A DNA stretch of 64,000 nt, from assembly GCF_018362975.1 (NCBI RefSeq), contig NZ_CP074371.1:5208001-5272000 (forward strand), read 5' to 3'. The notes under the pieces are model-generated. The model ran no database searches and was not told the origin of the DNA. It saw nothing but the letters and a program-made list of their open reading frames with translations. This DNA comes from Nocardia tengchongensis (GTDB taxonomy: Bacteria; Actinomycetota; Actinomycetes; Mycobacteriales; Mycobacteriaceae). How positions within the stretch are numbered: position 1 is the first letter of the stretch; each line of letters starts with the position of its first letter. Positions 62,474-64,000 of the stretch are shown in pieces. The position numbers were made by a program, and so were the translations under genes.

Positions 62474-63022
62474 TCAGTTGTGATCGAGGGCATCGACGGC
62501 CTTCGCCACCCGCGAAGCCCGCGTTTTCGGTGTTTTCGTGCGCAGCACCTCCAGCACGATGGCGTACTGCCGCGTCCGGTCCAACGCCTCATAGGCCGCC
62601 AACGCGCGCGGCCGATCCGCCAGTGCGGCAGCCAAATCCGGTGGCACCGTGAAGTTCGCCTGCGACGGATAGGCCGCCGCCCAACGCCCGTCCGCCCGCG
62701 CCGCGGCCACCTGCGCCAGCCCCGGCCCCCGCATCCGCCCCGCCTCGGTCAACGCGGCCACCTTGTCCACGTTGACCTGCGACCAGAAACTGCCCGGCCG
62801 CCTCGGCACATACTTCTGCAGATAGAACTCGGCATCGAGGGCGGTGCGCTGCCCGGAGATCCAGCCCCAGCACAACCCGACATCGACCGCCTCGTCCTCG
62901 GTCAGCGACGCGATCCCCGAGCTCTTCTTCGCCATCCGAATCCACACCCCTTCGGGCCGCTCATGATTGACCGCGAGCCAGGCATCGAAGGCGTCCGCGT
63001 CGCGGAAGATCACCGAATCCAT
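62474..63022 (-). CDS. YdeI/OmpD-associated family protein
   Basis: ATG 63022; 182 residues beginning MDSVIFRDADAFDAWLAVNH. The sequence GVWIRMAKKSSGI, ALCWGWISGQ-like (VDVGLCWGWISGQRTALD) and the closing RQYAIVLEVLRTKTPKTRASRV match the YdeI family. Members are linked with bacteriocin or antimicrobial-peptide tolerance, with unclear mechanism. A longer version from ATG 63097 would add a hydrophobic leader and is less likely. Confidence 0.8.
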   Translation of the reverse strand: MDSVIFRDADAFDAWLAVNHERPEGVWIRMAKKSSGIASLTEDEAVDVGLCWGWISGQRTALDAEFYLQKYVPRRPGSFWSQVNVDKVAALTEAGRMRGPGLAQVAAARADGRWAAAYPSQANFTVPPDLAAALADRPRALAAYEALDRTRQYAIVLEVLRTKTPKTRASRVAKAVDALDHN

Positions 63023-63164
63023 GACCGTCACTGTGACAGCAAGCACCGACATCGACGACACCATCAGCAGTGGTGTCAGGACAAATTTCTTGGTCACGCG
63101 TGGCCGTCACCGCCGGATCGGATGTCGTCGAAGACGATGTTCTCCCCCGATTCAGAAATGAGAG

Positions 63165-64000
63165 TTATCGGGTTGCGCGCCGCGACAGCAGCGCTTGCCC
63201 CACGACCAGCCCGCCCAGGACCAGCACTGCCACACCGACCGCCCGAAGTCCGGCATCGGCGCCGCACACGAACGCCGCGACAACGTCATCGGCCCGCCCG
63301 GGTGCGGCCGCCAACGCTTGGGCGACGGTGTGCGCGCCACCGGCGCGCAGGTCCTCAGGTAGGGCGGAAGCGAAGCGGGCGGTTGCGACGGTGCCGATCA
63401 CCGCGACACCCAGTGCGCTGCCGAACTCGCGTGTGGTGGCCTGCAATCCGGCGCCCACCCCGGCCAGCGCCTGTGGCAGTGACCCGGTGATCGCCCCCGA
63501 CAGCGTCGGAAGGGCCAGCGTCACACCGACACCGGTGACCAGTAGCCACCCCGCATACACCGCATAGGGGGTGTGCGATCCGCAGGTCGACAGGCCCAGC
63601 AGTCCACCGCCCACGAAACCGAACGCCACCGCGATCGTCGCGTCCAAACCGATCCGCCCGACCAGCCGCCCCACCTGCCGCGCACCGACGATCACCGGCA
63701 CGGTCAACGGAATCACGCCCAGCCCGGTGCGCAACACCCCGAATCCCTTGACGTACTGCAGAAACGACGCATTCACGTAGAACAGCGCGAACATCCCGAA
63801 GAACACCGTCGTCATCCCCAGACACGCACTACGCAAACCGGGCGAGGTGAACAGTCGCGGATCCAGCAGCGGATGCTCGACCCGTAACTCCACCACCGTC
63901 CACGCCACGAAAAGCGCAGCGGCACACACGAACCCGGCGACAACCAGGGCACTGCCCCAACCCGCCACCGGACCCTCGACGATGCCGACCAGCAGCGCCA
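63165..64000 (-). CDS. MFS drug exporter, C-terminal part (cut by window)
   Basis: The frame is open past 64000, so only the C-terminal 277 residues are seen. Several hydrophobic helices alternate with loops; PLTVPVIVGARQVGRL, GVGAGLQATTREFGSALGVAVIG and the final LVVGQALLSRRATR are of the DHA2 (14-helix, EmrB/QacA) type, with the ATTREFG-ALG motif C. Expected to export hydrophobic compounds with protons. Its partner regulator is outside the window. Confidence 0.8.
   Translation of the reverse strand, partial: ALLVGIVEGPVAGWGSALVVAGFVCAAALFVAWTVVELRVEHPLLDPRLFTSPGLRSACLGMTTVFFGMFALFYVNASFLQYVKGFGVLRTGLGVIPLTVPVIVGARQVGRLVGRIGLDATIAVAFGFVGGGLLGLSTCGSHTPYAVYAGWLLVTGVGVTLALPTLSGAITGSLPQALAGVGAGLQATTREFGSALGVAVIGTVATARFASALPEDLRAGGAHTVAQALAAAPGRADDVVAAFVCGADAGLRAVGVAVLVLGGLVVGQALLSRRATR

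Noticed and set aside
1..64000. CRISPR arrays, rRNA genes, complete tRNA genes, IS elements with terminal repeats
   Set aside because: I looked for repeat-spacer periodicity, tRNA cloverleaf remnants and transposase motifs and saw none apart from the tRNA-like 3' end at 51576. A computed scan could still find a weak one.

Overview
The window reads as high-GC actinobacterial DNA, most likely Nocardia or a close relative in the Mycobacteriales. This rests on GC-rich codon use with frequent GTG starts, chromosomal genes typical of that group (F420-type LLM oxidoreductase, DUF2784, DUF4192, several TetR regulators), and a transfer apparatus of the kind found on rhodococcal and nocardial elements. 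Bases 1 to about 51,600 are a conjugative or integrative element. From about 52,300 rightwards the genes look like ordinary chromosome.

Region A (1-19,740, all +) is one long, tightly overlapping operon for a type IV secretion (mating-pair) system. It holds a small two-helix membrane protein, VirB8/TcpC-like anchored proteins, a VirB6/TrbL-like channel with a Gly/Ser tail, an SCO6880/PrgI-type protein, a VirB4 ATPase, an NlpC/P60 wall hydrolase and another lipoprotein. Eight tandem soluble proteins follow, then the VirD4 coupling ATPase and two DUF4913 domains. The eight tandem proteins share a C-terminal module: a helix with I-x-x-A-[VI]-[DE]-x-A, an acidic stretch, and a terminal tetrapeptide close to G-hydrophobic-E-P. 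Six of them, with a seventh more weakly, also share a central Gly-[IV]-Pro-x-x-Trp motif. Four junctions in this stretch are bridged by 16-23-codon ORFs whose start and stop both overlap their neighbours. I regard these proteins as the best candidate for an undescribed system, possibly substrates or effectors of the T4SS.

Region B (19,700-26,620) is a cassette under one apparent operator. A 17-bp near-palindrome occurs at 20099-20115 and 24193-24209 with 16 of 17 matches in opposite orientation. It controls, by inference, a Nudix hydrolase plus a PfkB-fold protein lacking its catalytic Asp (rightward). It also flanks an adenylate-kinase-like NMP kinase with a Cys4 lid, a radical SAM/SPASM enzyme and a cupin (leftward), and a zinc-ribbon XRE/TPR regulator plus an aminoglycoside-phosphotransferase-fold kinase. 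Product unknown; the theme is nucleotide chemistry.

Region C (26,800-51,600, mostly -) is the transfer-initiation, maintenance and integration part. It carries a MobF relaxase-helicase, a candidate oriT region (126 nt with one C, then an inverted repeat), SSB, a ParB-domain protein, a DprA-like protein, DUF4192, DUF3085, a PAPS-reductase-like protein, and two tandem pairs of amidoligase plus class II glutamine amidotransferase. It ends with a 34-aa ORF, an AbrB-like gene and a tyrosine integrase beside a tRNA-Leu-like 3' end. The integrase has an amber codon where the HWLRH box should have Trp.

Region D (52,300-64,000) is chromosomal: DUF2784, catechol O-methyltransferase-like, a zinc-ribbon SDR, a divergent TetR locus with three operators, acyl-CoA dehydrogenase, TetR, a saccharopine-dehydrogenase-like oxidoreductase, AraC, an LLM oxidoreductase, a YdeI-like protein and an MFS exporter cut by the window edge.

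At least eight reading frames are broken by indels, nearly all explained by one missing base, in both the element and the chromosome. This may be a draft-sequence artefact rather than decay, and affected genes are marked.
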